64,000 bases of DNA from JANNYA01 sp031422315 (GCA_031422315.1 JANOQN010000026.1:22224-86223), one strand, 5' to 3'. Numbered from the stretch's first letter, positions 35,427 through 43,808 are shown. The notes: a model not told the origin generated them from the sequence alone. Program-made: numbers and translations.

Positions 35427-38311
35427 ATTACGTGATGTTCTGCGACGAAACCAACAACGGCTCTGAAAGCGCGCGCACCTGGTTTGAAGTCGTCAACGCC
35501 GCCGGGGAACGGGTTGAAATTAAAGATCCGAATAACTTCGCGATCTTTCAAGAATTCGATCAAGTCGGCAATCTCAAGCGCGTCGCGCGCGTGGCAGGCC
35601 CAGGCCGCCCGGCCATTGAAACACTCGCTGCATATGATGATCTAGGCCGCAAGCTGAGCCAAACCGATGCGGATATGGGCTATTGGCAATATCGCTATAA
35701 CGCCATGGGCGAATTAGTCAGCCAAACCGATGGTAAAACCCAGACCATCACGCACGCCATTGATGCGCTAGGCCGTGTCTGGCATACCCAAACGCCGGGT
35801 GTATTAGTGGATGCGGGTGAAGATATATTTAAAAACGGCTTTGAAGATGGCGTTAAGAGCAAAGGCATCATCGGCTTAATCGTCGATACCATGACTTTTG
35901 ATACCGCCACCAACGGCTTAGGCATGCTGCAAACCAGCACCCGCGTCGAGCCGGGCTTGCCGAATTACACGCAAACTGTCACTTACGATTCCCTCGCCCG
36001 GGTTCGGCAAACCGCCACGCTGATCGACGCGCAAACCAGCGTCGAAACCGTGGTGTATGACAGCATCGGCCGCGCATTCAAGCAGTTCACCCAATTGAAC
36101 GAACCCGGCATTACGTATTTAGAAGGCGTCGAAACCGCTTTTAACAGCCGGGGCTACCCGCACAAGCTGTGCCGAAGTTCCGATTTAAGCAATGCGGCAA
36201 GCAGCTGCGTAATTACTGGCAGCGATTTGTATTACCAAAGCTTTGAATATTCCCCGCGCGGCCAAGTTACTAGCGAACGCCGCGCGGATTCAGTGAATTT
36301 AGCCGTCAACCGCAGCTTTGATGCACAAACCGGGCGCTTAAACGTGCAAACCGTCAATGGCGGCAGCAGCCAAAGCTGGCAGCAGCAGTATGATTTGGTC
36401 GGTAATTTAATGCGCCGGGATGATTTTTCCACTGGCCAAAATGAAGTCATGGTGTATGACAAATTAGATCGCCTTAAATCCGTCAGCCGTAACAACACGT
36501 TAAGCATGGCGCTGGAATATGACGTGCTCGGTAACATCTGCCAGAAAACCCGCGAAGGCGTGGTACAGAATTACCAGTACGGCGCAGCGTCCGGCTGTGC
36601 GCTGAATGCCGGCGCGGTTAGCTCACCGCATCAAGTTACCCAGGCTTGGGGTAAAAGCTATCAATACGATGGCAATGGCGATTTAGCCAGCCGCTTTGGC
36701 AATAGCAGCACGCTCACGCTGGCTTATGATGCCAGCCGCATGACGCGTAGTTTGACCAGCACTGGTTTAATCAACGCGCGCAGCCGCTTTCAATACGGCC
36801 CCAGCGGCAGCCGTTACAAACGCATTGATGAAAAGAACGGCAGTGTTACGAGAACGCTGCGCTATTTTGGCAGCGTGGAAAAAGAAACCACGCCGACGCG
36901 AACATTATTGCGCCAATCAATTGGCGGATTTGTGCTCATCAATCGCACCGTTAGCAGCAATACCCGCGAATATCGGTATTTATTTTCCGATTCACTCGGC
37001 TCAGTCGATTTAATCACCAATGAAACCGGCGCAATCATCGAGCGCATGAGCTTCGATGCACACGGCGCACGTAGATCAAACAGCAGCTGGGTCAACCCGA
37101 TTCAAAACTACACGCCCGACACCACGCTGCGAGGCTATACCGGCCATGAAATGATGGACGACTTAGGTTTGATCCACATGAATGCCCGAATTTACGATGC
37201 AGAACTCGGCCGCTTCCTGCAGGCCGATTCGATGGTTGAAGCCGATGCGACTCAGGGTTTGAATCGGTATACGTACGTGTTGAATAACCCGCTCAGCAGC
37301 ACCGATCCGAGCGGGCATTTGAGTAAGAAGTCGCTAGGGATTCTCAAGATGATTGTGGGTATTGCGATTAGTGTGTGGCTGCCAGGATCGAGCGCAATTT
37401 TTGGTTCACTAGCCGGCAGCGCCGCCAGTTATGTGGTGGCTGGATTTATCTCGGGTGCAATCAGCGGCGGTTTGGAGAGCGGCTTATGGGGCGCATTTAG
37501 TGCAGGATTGTTCTACGGTATCGGAAGCCACTTCCAAAAACTTGCGGGCGCGGACAAAATATTATCCGGCGCGCAGCGCGCCGCTAAAGTTGCCACGCAC
37601 GCAATCGCAGGTGGCACGCTCAATGTTTTGCAAGGCGGGAAATTTGGGCATGGGTTTGTTAGTGCGGGTGTAGTTGAGGCGGTATCACCTACTGTGATGA
37701 AGATTCCGAATAGCTATGCCAAGGTGGCGGTTTCCGCGCTTGTTGGGGGTTCGGTATCGGCGGGTACGGGTGGCAAGTTCGGTAATGGGGCGATTACTGG
37801 GGCTTTTCAAATGGCTTTTAATGAGTTGGGGCATACAAACGACAACGGTGAATTTAAATCAGACAAAGATAGGAATTTAGAACTGCACGAGCCTGATGAG
37901 CTCTTTGCTGGCGGAATGGAAGGAATGGACGTGACACGAGCGATTGACCATATTGATTCAAATGTAGTTCTACCGTTTGGACATGGGCTGTGCGCGCGGC
38001 ATACTGCAAATGCAATTGAGGCAGGTGGTGTTTACTTAGGGCCTCGTACGAATCACGCCAAGGACTTCGGCCCTATTTTAGAGCGCGCGGGCTTTAAAGA
38101 AATAAATATCAGTGAAGGCTATGCCCCTCTATCTGGCGACATTGCAGTAATTCAAAACTATCCAGGCCAAAGATCGGGGCATATGCAAATGTACACTCGA
38201 AGTTCATGGACTTCAGATTTTCCGCAGCGCACGTTTTACCCCGGTGCCGGCTTCAGGGATGCCGCGCCCTCATACAAGATTTACAGATTTCCAACGCGAG
38301 TTAATTTATGA
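35411..38311 (+). CDS. 5'-truncated RHS core with papain-fold peptidoglycan amidase-like tip
   Basis: The 966-residue frame repeats the last third of the upstream RHS protein (YD repeats, RHS core motif, hydrophobic segment) and ends in a different tip from about 37835. The tip contains GLCARHTANAIEAGG (Cys codon 37991), AKDFGPILERAGF, SGDIAVIQNYPGQ and SGHMQMYT (His codon 38180). This Cys/His pattern is typical of NlpC/P60- or CHAP-like amidase effectors that cut peptidoglycan. It lacks the signal peptide and SpvB region. The frame opens at a TTG inside the preceding gene, with no ribosome-binding site and a first ATG at 35435. It is therefore probably a silent or orphan RHS module. Confidence 0.75.
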   Translation: MRISLNYVMFCDETNNGSESARTWFEVVNAAGERVEIKDPNNFAIFQEFDQVGNLKRVARVAGPGRPAIETLAAYDDLGRKLSQTDADMGYWQYRYNAMGELVSQTDGKTQTITHAIDALGRVWHTQTPGVLVDAGEDIFKNGFEDGVKSKGIIGLIVDTMTFDTATNGLGMLQTSTRVEPGLPNYTQTVTYDSLARVRQTATLIDAQTSVETVVYDSIGRAFKQFTQLNEPGITYLEGVETAFNSRGYPHKLCRSSDLSNAASSCVITGSDLYYQSFEYSPRGQVTSERRADSVNLAVNRSFDAQTGRLNVQTVNGGSSQSWQQQYDLVGNLMRRDDFSTGQNEVMVYDKLDRLKSVSRNNTLSMALEYDVLGNICQKTREGVVQNYQYGAASGCALNAGAVSSPHQVTQAWGKSYQYDGNGDLASRFGNSSTLTLAYDASRMTRSLTSTGLINARSRFQYGPSGSRYKRIDEKNGSVTRTLRYFGSVEKETTPTRTLLRQSIGGFVLINRTVSSNTREYRYLFSDSLGSVDLITNETGAIIERMSFDAHGARRSNSSWVNPIQNYTPDTTLRGYTGHEMMDDLGLIHMNARIYDAELGRFLQADSMVEADATQGLNRYTYVLNNPLSSTDPSGHLSKKSLGILKMIVGIAISVWLPGSSAIFGSLAGSAASYVVAGFISGAISGGLESGLWGAFSAGLFYGIGSHFQKLAGADKILSGAQRAAKVATHAIAGGTLNVLQGGKFGHGFVSAGVVEAVSPTVMKIPNSYAKVAVSALVGGSVSAGTGGKFGNGAITGAFQMAFNELGHTNDNGEFKSDKDRNLELHEPDELFAGGMEGMDVTRAIDHIDSNVVLPFGHGLCARHTANAIEAGGVYLGPRTNHAKDFGPILERAGFKEINISEGYAPLSGDIAVIQNYPGQRSGHMQMYTRSSWTSDFPQRTFYPGAGFRDAAPSYKIYRFPTRVNL
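35451..37834 (+). repeat. RHS core repeat, copy 2 (2384 bp)
   Basis: This is the second copy of the core segment at 31982-34365. Homology begins abruptly at the codons for NNGSESARTW, directly after the immunity gene of the first tip, and ends at the same point as copy 1. This long repeat could pair with copy 1 and place the amidase tip behind the complete N-terminal region. Confidence 0.9.
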
Positions 38312-39030
38312 GATTCATTCTAGTACTGGTTGCGTTTGGAGCTCTTAATGCATGTGCAAGTGACAAGACGAGCGAATTTTTTAGAAAAAAGTTGGAAACA
38401 CAAAAATCGCTGGAGTTGAAGCCAAACGATAAAACTGACGAGCTTGGAAGAGTGGAGCTAAAGATTCTTGCACTAGAAATTATTGGGCCTACCCAGATTG
38501 ACCAGAAAAAATACAGCCCAAACTATTCTGTAGCTACGCTTCAAAACGAGCCAGGCGCTGATATGTTAGACGGAGTAATTTACCGAAAAGAAAATTCTAC
38601 TTTGTTTATTTCTACCAAAAAACTGCTTGGATTACCTCAAGTGAAGGTGTTTGATGGCAGCTTGTTAGACGATGAGAATGTTCGAAAAGCGTTTCTATCG
38701 GATTCTGCAGTTATCTGGAAAAAAATCTATAAAGAAGAATCTGATAAAAAAAGCGGAATTGCTTTGGTAAGCATTGGTCAAGATGTTTCCAATCAAGGGC
38801 CGAATAGCTTGCTAACTTACCGGTTTGACAGAAATAGGATCGCTATGGAAATGATTTATCTTGATCCTCCAACAGTCCCGAAGTGCAGTGAAATGTTTGA
38901 TATTAATAACGATATGGAATCTATAAAACTTGTCGCCCAATGTTACGTTGAAAACTTGCCTCAAAAATTCGAAGAAGATATAGCTTCGAAAGCTCACCAA
39001 TCACAAACTGAGCTTCAGGAAATTTGGTGA
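38308..39030 (+). CDS. Predicted immunity lipoprotein for the amidase RHS tip
   Basis: This 240-residue lipoprotein has the signal MRFILVLVAFGALNACAS with a lipobox LNAC, Cys16 being the predicted acylated residue. The mature part is rich in Lys, Asp and Glu with no recognised domain. The ATG overlaps the toxin stop as ATGA. A periplasmic lipoprotein is where protection against a peptidoglycan hydrolase would be needed, so position and location agree. The function is still an inference. Confidence 0.65.
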   Translation: MRFILVLVAFGALNACASDKTSEFFRKKLETQKSLELKPNDKTDELGRVELKILALEIIGPTQIDQKKYSPNYSVATLQNEPGADMLDGVIYRKENSTLFISTKKLLGLPQVKVFDGSLLDDENVRKAFLSDSAVIWKKIYKEESDKKSGIALVSIGQDVSNQGPNSLLTYRFDRNRIAMEMIYLDPPTVPKCSEMFDINNDMESIKLVAQCYVENLPQKFEEDIASKAHQSQTELQEIW

Positions 39031-39167
39031 ACCAAGGCAACGAATTGGATTCTCGGACGGAAGTGGCCCGGTCGCGCCTCACTTACATCTTACCTATCGA
39101 CGAACCGCAACCAGCCCGGGTGTCGATCCAATAATTAACCAGTTGCACAGCGTAAGGAGGCCGTAAA

Positions 39168-39671
39168 ATGAAAAACTTTAGACTGTTCGCCTTTTGTTTG
39201 TTTAGCTGTACTGGCGGATTAGCTGCCGATGAAAGAGCCAATTCGCAAGATATGTCCGTTTTGACTAGCTTTCTTTCTAGCTTTAATCAGGCCGCTGGAT
39301 TAAATAACTATAAAACAATCGCAAAACTTCTCGGCAATGTCTCGGTCAAGGATGTTAGAAGAACGCTTGGCGGTAAAAGCGTTACGTCAATTCAGAAAGA
39401 GTCAATGTTGACACTTATTTCAAGATCAAGATCAATCGTTATAATGCCAGTTGCTTACGAGAACAACCTCTATCGTAAGTATGGAAATGGATACACTGTT
39501 TTTTTTATAGTCAGCGAATCTGTCTCTGAAGTATTAGATGGGAAAAAAGTGTGGCTTCAAGATTATGCCGCTTGTGATTTTTTCGTGGAAGATCGCAACG
39601 TAACCTATGGCCCAGTGCTTTGTTATGACGAAACCGAAGGGCCATTCCCTTTTAAATATGATGATCTGTAA
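39168..39671 (+). CDS. Small exported protein, possible orphan immunity protein
   Basis: This 167-residue protein has a signal peptide (FRLFAFCLFSCTGGLAA) and an excellent AAGGAGG ribosome-binding site. No family is recognised. A stretch VYDFF-like, actually DYAACDFFVEDRNVTYG, and two C-terminal cysteines are visible. It lies between the amidase module and the third tip, in AT-richer sequence typical of this locus, and has no toxin partner beside it. I suggest an orphan immunity gene left from a former tip. Confidence 0.55.
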   Translation: MKNFRLFAFCLFSCTGGLAADERANSQDMSVLTSFLSSFNQAAGLNNYKTIAKLLGNVSVKDVRRTLGGKSVTSIQKESMLTLISRSRSIVIMPVAYENNLYRKYGNGYTVFFIVSESVSEVLDGKKVWLQDYAACDFFVEDRNVTYGPVLCYDETEGPFPFKYDDL

Positions 39672-39722
39672 AGGGTGGCAGGCATATCCTCCGTTTGTTG
39701 TATTGTTAATGGAGAAGATTAA

Positions 39723-40208
39723 ATGAAGCTTAATCTGCTTGCTCAGATATTACTAATTTTTGGATGTCACGCACCGTTAGCGCACAGCGAAAAGTCGATT
39801 CTCGAAACTACGCACTCTTGGTATACAAGTAACTATGAGAAAATCCACTCAGAAATTAAAGATAAAAAGAGCATGCATGCGAGTGCCCCAATAGTGAATT
39901 CACTTGGATTAATGATTGAGTTAAATGATGGAGCAATTTTAGCTGAAATTTCAGGATCTGTTTCCACAGTACTTGTCGAAAAGCCAGCGCTTATGCTCTC
40001 ATGGTTTGATAATCACCCAAAATCCCTCGAAGTTTGGGCGTCTTTCGTCGAGACAGGATTTCTTAGCGCTGAAACAGCGAATGAAGCAGTTGAATTAAAA
40101 AAACTGCGTCAAGACACCATTATTTCACTACGAAGGGTTGATGCTACAACGACCTCAGCAAGATTGTTAAAAGCATTTGAAAATTCTGACGTTAGATTAA
40201 TTGATTAG
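39723..40208 (+). CDS. Small exported protein, possible orphan immunity protein
   Basis: This 161-residue protein has a signal peptide (LLAQILLIFGCHAPLAHS). The Cys in the hydrophobic region is not in a convincing lipobox. The mature part is mainly helical and charged. GGAGA lies before the ATG. Its stop TAG is followed in the same frame by the third RHS tip fragment, without an intervening start codon of quality. No family is recognised; an orphan immunity role is inferred from the locus only. Confidence 0.55.
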   Translation: MKLNLLAQILLIFGCHAPLAHSEKSILETTHSWYTSNYEKIHSEIKDKKSMHASAPIVNSLGLMIELNDGAILAEISGSVSTVLVEKPALMLSWFDNHPKSLEVWASFVETGFLSAETANEAVELKKLRQDTIISLRRVDATTTSARLLKAFENSDVRLID

Positions 40209-40235
40209 GACAACCCCATTTTCAGCAAGGCAGGT

Positions 40236-40451
40236 GGCGGCACGCTCAACGTGCTGCAAGGCGGGAAATTTGGGCATGGGTTTGTTAGTGCGGGTGTCGT
40301 TGAAGCGGTATCGCCTACCGTGATGAAGATTCCGAATAGCTATGCGAAGGTAGCTGTTTCTGCGCTAGTTGGGGGTTCCGTGTCAGCGGCTACTGGCGGC
40401 AAGTTTGGTAATGGTGCGATTACTGGGGCTTTTCAAATGGCTTTTAATGAG
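40236..40451 (+). repeat. RHS tip-proximal repeat, copy 3 (216 bp)
   Basis: This stretch matches 34141-34356 (offset 6095) and the corresponding part of copy 2, covering codons for GGTLNVLQGGKFGHGF through MAFNE. It is the minimal conserved segment directly before the variable tip, sufficient for homologous exchange of the tip that follows. Confidence 0.88.
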
Positions 40452-40967
40452 ATTGCCCATGCCCAACGAATTGAAAACGACAAGGCTTTACAGCTCGGGA
40501 TTGATGAAGTCAAAAAATATAACCCTGAGTCAATTGAGACTAACCAAGAGATCGGAGGGAAAATATATGAGCTAAACAACGAGGTTTATGCGAGTGATCC
40601 AGTATTTGGTAATTGTCAAGGACTGGAAGATTGTGGAATAAATCTTAACCAAGTAGTTATACCTAAAGGCGCGAGAGTTCTTTACGATTGGCACACTCAC
40701 GGAACGAGCGGCCCAGATACTGCCGCATTCAATTGGTTTAGTCCGCAAGACTTATTTGCCACAAATAACTCAAGCTTGAAAGGCTCGCTTTTAGGTACAC
40801 CGACTGGAATCATAAGGTTGTACCGCCCAGGAATGATTTTTATAGATGCAGGTAGAATTAATAACACGTTAGGGCCGTTGCCACCTAATAGATTTCTGGT
40901 AGGCGAGTTAATGGACAAGCAGCGCGTTTTTACAACTACAGTTGGATATACTGGAGGTCGACGATGA
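40251..40967 (+). CDS. Orphan RHS tip fragment with DUF4329-like domain
   Basis: The 238-residue frame begins inside the conserved pre-tip repeat (GTG at 40251 without ribosome-binding site) and continues into a third variable tip. The tip contains VLYDWHTHGTSGPD (His codons 40692 and 40698), FSPQDLFATNN and a GTPTGIIRLYRPG segment, the pattern of DUF4329, a JAB/MPN-related domain found at the ends of RHS proteins. It has no RHS core and is almost certainly not an independently functional gene, but a stored cassette. It overlaps the following gene by ATGA. Confidence 0.7.
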   Translation: MLQGGKFGHGFVSAGVVEAVSPTVMKIPNSYAKVAVSALVGGSVSAATGGKFGNGAITGAFQMAFNEIAHAQRIENDKALQLGIDEVKKYNPESIETNQEIGGKIYELNNEVYASDPVFGNCQGLEDCGINLNQVVIPKGARVLYDWHTHGTSGPDTAAFNWFSPQDLFATNNSSLKGSLLGTPTGIIRLYRPGMIFIDAGRINNTLGPLPPNRFLVGELMDKQRVFTTTVGYTGGRR

Positions 40968-41287
40968 AATCACTTGGTTTGGCCCTATTGATGTTTTCCT
41001 CAATTTTAAGTGCTGATGAATTGGTTTCTGGGCAGTGCGCCGTTGGAATATCAATGGCAGTTTCGTTCCTTGAGAAATCTGATCATTCCACAAATGAAGA
41101 AATGTCTAAACGCCATTTCCGCTGTGTTAGCGGAAAAGACTTTTCAATGATTTCAGTTCTCAATTTCGACAAAACCATAATGGTTGCATATTTTGATCTG
41201 CGAATAAATAACGGGCGATACTTTCTCAAACTTAATAAAAAAGTTCCACGCTGGTCTAAAATACTTGATCCAAGTTATCTGTATTAA
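40964..41287 (+). CDS. Predicted exported immunity protein for the DUF4329 tip
   Basis: This 107-residue protein has a signal peptide (MKSLGLALLMFSSILSADE) and a small Cys-containing mature domain (GQCAVGISMAVSFLEKS, HFRCVSGKDF). The ATG overlaps the tip stop as ATGA, as in the two other toxin-immunity pairs of the locus. No family is recognised. Export suggests that the cognate toxin acts outside the cytoplasm. Confidence 0.6.
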   Translation: MKSLGLALLMFSSILSADELVSGQCAVGISMAVSFLEKSDHSTNEEMSKRHFRCVSGKDFSMISVLNFDKTIMVAYFDLRINNGRYFLKLNKKVPRWSKILDPSYLY

Positions 41288-41328
41288 GCAAATCTTAAAA
41301 ATTAGTTTAATTAATAGGACGCCTCTAA

Positions 41329-41808
41329 ATGAGACTCAAAGCTCTTGCCCTTCTATTTTCACTTTGCGCAGCTGGGTGCGTTTCTTACTACAAACCGACC
41401 ACTGTAGATGTGGCGAATATTTCAATAAGTCATACCTGGGGCCACGAAAATAGTGAGATCATCTATGTATATAAGATTGACGAGCTTACGAAAATGAACT
41501 GCTTGCATTACAGCGGAGTCTCCCGCTTGGCAACCATTAACAATGGAAACCCCCTTGCGGCAAGAACATCAAATTTGAAAAACATCTCAATTGCAGCGGG
41601 CGAGCCAATTCGATTAAGGGTCTATATGGTACCCGCTGCAAATGTAGGCACTCTAAACGTTAATCAAAATTGTATTGGAGATTTGTTTTTTACACCCCAA
41701 AACGATTTTCAATATGAGCTGTCAATTAAGACCCCGCCGTGTGAAATGTCCATACTAGAAAATGGAAAGAACCTAAATTTAGATGTAAAACCAGTGTTGT
41801 GTAACTAA
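41329..41808 (+). CDS. Small lipoprotein at the end of the RHS locus
   Basis: This 159-residue lipoprotein has the signal MRLKALALLFSLCAAGCVS with lipobox AAGC (Cys17). The mature part is predicted to be mostly beta. The middle stretch PIRLRVYMVPA and four further cysteines are visible. No family is recognised with confidence. Being the last gene of the RHS array, it may be another orphan immunity protein or a neighbour unrelated to it. A hairpin terminator for the convergent gene lies just downstream. Confidence 0.55.
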   Translation: MRLKALALLFSLCAAGCVSYYKPTTVDVANISISHTWGHENSEIIYVYKIDELTKMNCLHYSGVSRLATINNGNPLAARTSNLKNISIAAGEPIRLRVYMVPAANVGTLNVNQNCIGDLFFTPQNDFQYELSIKTPPCEMSILENGKNLNLDVKPVLCN

Positions 41809-41814
41809 GTATCA

Positions 41815-41843
41815 TTTAAAAACGGCACCCAATTAGAGTGCCG
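41815..41843 (-). terminator. Terminator between the lipoprotein gene and the toprim remnant
   Basis: CGGCAC (41823-41828) pairs with GTGCCG (41838-41843), and on the minus strand the stem is followed by TTTTT. It serves the minus-strand toprim frame that ends at 41849. Confidence 0.65.
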
Positions 41844-41848
41844 CTATA

Positions 41849-42415
41849 CTATTTCCCCATCAATTTCCCAAGCCGCTCCTGCAGCAGCTCAGCGTTTAAA
41901 TTCGTCGGCTGCTCTCCACTATCAAGCAACAGCGTGCGTGCCCAAGCATGGGGTGCTAGTAGCGAGAGAGCGCTTGCTGCCATGCGCGCGCCGGCTTCAT
42001 CACCATCCGCCAAGATCACCACAAAGCTTGGATTAATTTCTTTCCGGAGCAGCGCCGCCTGCGCTTCGGCCATCGAGCTACCCATCACGGCCACCACGTT
42101 TGGAAAACCGGCTTGGTGCAGCCACCACACCGCCGAATAGCTTTCCACTACGATCACCCCACGGCGGCCAAGTGCCTTCACTCGATGCGCGTTGTACAAA
42201 AGCGCCGACTTGCGAAACACAAACCGCACACCGTCTTTCTCCCGATCGCTTGGGAGTAAATACCATGGACACTGCGCGCCTATGCGCGCGTCATCGGTGA
42301 TGCGGCCGGCATACGCCACCAATTCCACTACAGTTTTGAATTGGAACGCAATATGTCCGTTCTGGCTAACTTTCGATCCAACTTTAGCTATGGTGGGTAG
42401 GGCAGATGGCAACAA
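41849..42415 (-). pseudogene. Toprim domain protein, N-terminally truncated primase-like remnant
   Basis: The 188-residue frame contains VELVAYAGRITDD, FRKSALLYNAHRV and a toprim core with the acidic residues in VVESYSAVWW and LADGDEAGARMA. These match the C-terminal half of CHC2-type or phage/plasmid-type primase-helicase proteins. The zinc-binding and catalytic N-terminal part is absent: upstream sequence leads straight into the folE promoter region. It is a leftover of a mobile element next to the RHS array, or a stand-alone toprim protein of unknown use. Confidence 0.6.
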
Positions 42416-42508
42416 ACCGCTGGCTAATCTAGGAGATCACCTCCTTAACACACCAATTGAACATGGAAACAGCTACATTGGAACCAGCTTTTCCACACAA
42501 GTGAAGTT

Positions 42509-43231
42509 ATGGCAAAAAAAATAGATTCCGACGCTGCGGCGCTGCCTTCATTACCGTCCAAGGTTAGTGACCGTATTCGCCAGCGCATCAGTCATGCCGG
42601 CGCACGTTTTTTCGCAAATGACAATATCGCCGATCACATTGAGCCCGGTGAGCTTGATGGACTACTGGATGAAGTGCAGGCAGCCATGAGCGGCGTTTTG
42701 AGCAGCTTGGTGATTGACACGGTGGGTGATCACAACACTAATGACACCGCGCGTCGCGTCGCGAAAATGTACCTCAATGAGGTTTTCAAGGGCCGCTATA
42801 TCAAAGCGCCGCCGGTGACGGAGTTCCCGAACATTACCCACTTGAATGAGCTGATGATTGTCGGCCCGATTGCGGTAAGGAGTGCGTGCTCGCATCATTT
42901 CTGCCCGATTATTGGCAAAGTCTGGATCGGCGTGATGCCGAACGAGCATTCGAATTTGATCGGGCTATCGAAGTATGCGCGCCTTACCGAATGGGTGATG
43001 TCGCGTCCGCAAATTCAAGAAGAAGCGGTTACACAGTTAGCTAGCTTACTGCAAGATATGATGCAGCCAGACGGGCTTGCGCTAGTAATGGAAGCCGATC
43101 ATTTTTGTATGCACTGGCGCGGCGTGAAAGATAGCGAGTCAAAAATGCTCAATAGCGTGATGCGCGGCTCGTTCTTGAAAGACCCTAATTTGCGGCGCGA
43201 GTTTTTGTCGCTGCTGCCCAACCACCGCTAA
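42509..43231 (+). CDS. folE: GTP cyclohydrolase I
   Basis: This 240-residue protein has the GTP cyclohydrolase I signature. Zinc-binding Cys and His are in SACSHHFCPI and the second cysteine is in ADHFCMHWRGV. NTNDTARRVAKMYLNEVFKGRY is the usual helix before the active site. The enzyme converts GTP to dihydroneopterin triphosphate, the first step of folate and pterin synthesis. It is followed after 23 bases by a BLUF photoreceptor gene. This pairing suggests the folE copy is co-expressed with the photoreceptor rather than being the housekeeping one, but a second folE cannot be checked here. Confidence 0.92.
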   Translation: MAKKIDSDAAALPSLPSKVSDRIRQRISHAGARFFANDNIADHIEPGELDGLLDEVQAAMSGVLSSLVIDTVGDHNTNDTARRVAKMYLNEVFKGRYIKAPPVTEFPNITHLNELMIVGPIAVRSACSHHFCPIIGKVWIGVMPNEHSNLIGLSKYARLTEWVMSRPQIQEEAVTQLASLLQDMMQPDGLALVMEADHFCMHWRGVKDSESKMLNSVMRGSFLKDPNLRREFLSLLPNHR

Positions 43232-43254
43232 GTAAGCGGCAAGGACGAAATACC

Positions 43255-43683
43255 ATGATGATTCGACTGCTTTATGCGTCACGCGCGGCGCAAACCCTAA
43301 TGCCCAAAATGATGGACGAGATTTTGCAGACGTCTAGAAAGAATAATCCGGCGAACGGCATTACCGGTATTTTGTGCCACAGCGGCGATGTGTTTTTGCA
43401 AGTATTGGAGGGCGGGCGTTCGCAGGTGAATGCGCTTTACAGCATGATTGTCAGCGATAACCGCCACAAAGACGTGACTGTTTTGCACTACGAAGAGGTA
43501 ACCGAACGCCGCTTTTCCGGCTGGACCATGGGCCAGGTCAATCTTTGCAAAGTCAACGCCTCACTGCTGCTGAAGTACTCCGAGCGTGCGGTGCTAGATC
43601 CGTTTGCGGTGTCCGGTAAAGTGTCAATGGCCCTTTTGGAAGAGCTGATTGCCACCGCGCAAATCCTCGGGCGCGGCGGCTGA
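43255..43683 (+). CDS. BLUF-domain blue-light photoreceptor
   Basis: This 142-residue single-domain protein has all BLUF landmarks: the N-terminal Tyr in IRLLYASRA, the Asn in NNPANGITGILCHSGD, the Gln in FLQVLEGG and the Trp/Met strand in FSGWTMGQVN. BLUF domains bind FAD non-covalently and signal through rearranged hydrogen bonds around the Tyr-Gln pair. No output domain is attached, so it must act on another protein. The two codons ATGATG give alternative starts at 43255 and 43258. It is the second gene of a folE-BLUF pair. Confidence 0.9.
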   Translation: MMIRLLYASRAAQTLMPKMMDEILQTSRKNNPANGITGILCHSGDVFLQVLEGGRSQVNALYSMIVSDNRHKDVTVLHYEEVTERRFSGWTMGQVNLCKVNASLLLKYSERAVLDPFAVSGKVSMALLEELIATAQILGRGG

Positions 43684-43808
43684 GCGGTGTTGCGCACAGA
43701 AACTGGCCAGAATCAGGCCTAAAAATGGGGTCGGAACAATGTTCTTAACAATTTTTCTTCGGCTTCAGCCAAATCAAACAAAATTAACGTCGATTTACAC
43801 GGGCAATT

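Noticed and set aside
35411..38311. Second RHS considered as an independent full toxin gene
   Set aside because: It lacks signal peptide, SpvB and N-terminal repeats and has no ribosome-binding site; it is a partial copy.
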